From NCBI GenBank assembly GCA_959596495.1, contig CAUFXK010000041.1, positions 1-16,322 of the forward strand: a stretch of DNA of 16,322 nucleotides, given 5' to 3'. Below the pieces are notes generated by a model. That model searched no databases. It was not told where the DNA came from and was given only the letters and a program-made list of their open reading frames with translations. Position 1 is the first letter of the stretch. Each line of letters starts with the position of its first letter. The stretch is from an uncultured Collinsella sp. (GTDB lineage Bacteria; Actinomycetota; Coriobacteriia; Coriobacteriales; Coriobacteriaceae). Positions 14,630 to 16,322 of the stretch are shown here, one piece after another. The position numbers and the translations under genes were made by a program.

Positions 14630-14730
14630 GGAGGCCCCGTTTCCCCTACGCTGTTTCCCTCGCGCTCACCTGGCTTCGCCAGAAGTCGCGCGACGGAATC
14701 AGCTCCGGGGAAACGGGGCCTCCTTTGTTA
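14630..14730 (+). terminator. Large nested hairpin terminator after fba
   Basis: GGAGGCCCCGTTTCCCC (14630-14646) pairs perfectly over 17 bp with its reverse complement at 14707-14723, followed by TTTGTTAACTT. The 60-base loop is itself structured: CGCGC/GCGCG arms and an inner CTGGC-TTC-GCCAG stem. As an RNA this would be an extended, nearly continuous hairpin of about 94 nt, far larger than a normal terminator, though placed where one is expected, 21 bases after the fba stop. Confidence 0.65.
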
Positions 14731-14791
14731 ACTTGCTACAGGGTTACTGGTCTGATTTTAGTTATATGGTTACCGTTCAGCGGTGTTGATG

Positions 14792-14818
14792 GCTCCCTTG
14801 TTGGGGCTTTCTTTTTAT
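14792..14818 (+). terminator. Short hairpin with T-tract, possible second terminator
   Basis: GCTCC (14792-14796) pairs with GGGGC (14803-14807), one G-T pair included, followed by TTTCTTTTTAT. It is a weak stem but has the T-run that the large hairpin lacks. It overlaps the -35 box of the next gene. Confidence 0.35.
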
Positions 14819-14829
14819 CTCGCTACAAT
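14801..14829 (+). promoter_or_regulatory. Promoter of the transglutaminase-like gene
   Basis: TTGGGG (14801-14806), 17 bp spacer, TACAAT (14824-14829). Transcription would start near 14836, about 30 bases before the chosen ATG. Both boxes and the spacing are good. Confidence 0.6.
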
Positions 14830-14864
14830 GGGCTTCAAGCGTTCTAGTGACTTGGAGTTTTGGT

Positions 14865-16301
14865 ATGGCTGTTATTAATGTACTGCCTTCGGATGGGAAG
14901 GTTATTGACGAGGGTCCTGTTGGTTGCTCTGCTGATGTTCGCTGTGATGATTTTCGCCATCTCGATATTGGGCTACCCCCTGAGATTCTTCGTCTTAAGG
15001 ATGCCGGGTATTTGATGCAGGCTGTTGCTGCCTGCGATCGCCTTTTGGAGCAGAACCCCGAGCCTTCGCTGGCCGCCTGTGTTCGTGCCGAGCGGTATCG
15101 CATGCTCGAGACGCCGCTTCATTTTTCGGTGTCGCGCGATCAGGCTATTGCGATGATTCGCGAGGAGTGGCCAGAGTTTACCGAAGAGCAGTTTGATGAC
15201 CTGATTAATCGTAAGCGTATTGACTGGCGCTTTATCGATGGTGAGCTGTTCGTTCTCGACAACTTCCTCGATTCGCTTCGCGTATATCCCAAAGAGGTTC
15301 CCGGCATGCGGCCCGATTCTACGGACGGAATAGCACTGCGCAACGAGATGCTCAAGGAGATGGAGTCACAAAACGGATTGGCTCGCGTCATTACGCTTAA
15401 AGCGTCCGTGTCTGTCCCCGGTGCTCTAGATGGAGAGACTGTTCGCGCGTGGCTACCCGTTGCCGCCGCCTGTCGTCAACAGTCTCATATCGAGGTTCTC
15501 GATATGACGCCGGAGGGTGCTGTTGCCCCCGCGAATGCTTCGGCGCGTACCGCCTCGTGGTCTTCTTCGAGTGAGCGCTCATTCTCGGTGACCTATCGCT
15601 ATCAAATTGATGCCGCTTATCGTGATGTCTATGGGGGTGCGCTTCCGGTGCATCCTTGCATGGACGCGCCACTGCCCGCGGACACCTCCGAGGACCGTCC
15701 GCACATTGCATTCACGCCGTATCTACAGCAGCTGACAGCCCGTGTCATTGACGGGCTCGAGGATCCGCTCGATCGCGCCCGTGCTATCTATGATTACCTG
15801 ACGCAGTACATCGACTATCGCTATCAGCCGCCGTACTTGCTTTTGGGATCTATTGCCGATGACTGCACGCATTCGCTCCGCGGCGATTGCGGCGTTATGG
15901 CGCTCACGTTTATCACCATGTGCCGTATCGCGGGCGTGCCTGCCCGTTGGCAGAGCGGCCTGTATGTTGCGCCCGATTCGGTGGGGTCGCACGACTGGGC
16001 AGAGTTCTATACGCCGCAGACCGGTTGGCTCAACGCCGACGTGTCATTTGGATCTTCTGCTCGCAGGATGGGGGAGGAGTGGCGCCGCCGTCACTACTTT
16101 GGCAATCTCGACCCGTGGCGTATGGTGGCCAACAATCGATTCCAGGCAGAGTTTGAGCCCTCTTTCGACGGCATGCGCGAGGACCCTTACGATAACCAGA
16201 TGGGTGAGGCTTCGGTCGACGGTCGCGGATGCCGTCGGCGCGAGATGCTCCGCACGGTCGAACTCATCGGGTTGATTTCCGATCTCAGCCGAACACATTG
16301 A
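14865..16301 (+). CDS. Transglutaminase-like domain protein with uncharacterised N-terminal half
   Basis: The product has 478 residues without signal peptide or membrane span, so probably cytoplasmic. The C-terminal half is a transglutaminase/protease-like domain with an intact Cys-His-Asp triad: C342 in LRGDCGVMALTF, H376 in GSHDWAEFY and D392 in WLNADVSFG; DRARAIYDYLTQYIDYRY before it is the usual lead-in helix. Residues 1-200 begin with a helical region (LPPEILRLKDAGYLMQAVAACDRLL) and match nothing I know. Bacterial members of this superfamily are often cysteine peptidases, deamidases or amide hydrolases acting on peptides or cell-wall material; the substrate here is unknown. ATG 14865 has GGAG eight bases upstream; GTG 14847 in frame would add six residues and lacks a ribosome site. 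Codon use is less biased than in fba. Confidence 0.85.
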   Translation: MAVINVLPSDGKVIDEGPVGCSADVRCDDFRHLDIGLPPEILRLKDAGYLMQAVAACDRLLEQNPEPSLAACVRAERYRMLETPLHFSVSRDQAIAMIREEWPEFTEEQFDDLINRKRIDWRFIDGELFVLDNFLDSLRVYPKEVPGMRPDSTDGIALRNEMLKEMESQNGLARVITLKASVSVPGALDGETVRAWLPVAAACRQQSHIEVLDMTPEGAVAPANASARTASWSSSSERSFSVTYRYQIDAAYRDVYGGALPVHPCMDAPLPADTSEDRPHIAFTPYLQQLTARVIDGLEDPLDRARAIYDYLTQYIDYRYQPPYLLLGSIADDCTHSLRGDCGVMALTFITMCRIAGVPARWQSGLYVAPDSVGSHDWAEFYTPQTGWLNADVSFGSSARRMGEEWRRRHYFGNLDPWRMVANNRFQAEFEPSFDGMREDPYDNQMGEASVDGRGCRRREMLRTVELIGLISDLSRTH

Positions 16302-16322
16302 GCAAATAGGCCATTCCCGCAG

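Noticed and set aside
1..16322. CRISPR arrays, tRNA or rRNA genes
   Set aside because: No regularly spaced repeat-spacer pattern, cloverleaf-like intergenic sequence or rRNA signature was seen when reading the intergenic regions.

Overview
The window looks like chromosome of a high-GC, gut-type actinobacterium of the class Coriobacteriia, most likely Collinsella or a close relative. This is inferred from GC-rich coding sequence, strong GGAGG ribosome sites, the gene content and the general look of the proteins; no marker gene proves it. The sequence starts inside a gene and ends just after one.

Region 1 (1-2319, plus strand) is the end of a branched-chain amino acid ABC importer operon: livM (5' end missing), livG and livF, overlapping or abutting. 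Region 2 (2320-3092) is a scar: a hairpin after livF, a degenerate fragment of an IS110-family transposase on the minus strand, about 330 bp with no recognisable gene, and a membrane-anchored protein cut to 87 residues. Region 3 (3107-4112, minus strand) is the rest of that damaged operon: a PadR repressor, a DUF1700-type membrane protein, and a near-consensus promoter embedded in inverted repeats that probably mediate autoregulation. Region 4 (4113-5809, plus strand) begins with a block of inverted and direct repeats and carries a cutC-family gene coupled to a GalT/HIT-like DUF4931 gene. Region 5 (5840-6838, minus strand) is a bile acid:sodium symporter-family permease gene, convergent with the previous pair and divergent from the next operon.

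Region 6 (7001-13546, plus strand) is a genome-maintenance and stress cluster. A possible 21-codon leader overlaps the start of an unusually large RecJ that is fused to a complete RecQ-like SF2 helicase. A bifunctional (p)ppGpp synthetase/hydrolase (rel) follows after 15 bp, then a glyoxalase II-like metallo-hydrolase. Region 7 (13547-16301) holds fba, a class II fructose-bisphosphate aldolase gene with very biased codon use, a 94-nt nested hairpin behind it, and a transglutaminase-like gene with its own promoter.

The most interesting item is the RecJ-helicase fusion with its overlapping leader frame. No CRISPR array, tRNA, rRNA or intact mobile element was seen. I see no convincing wholly new multi-gene system, only a few loci worth testing.
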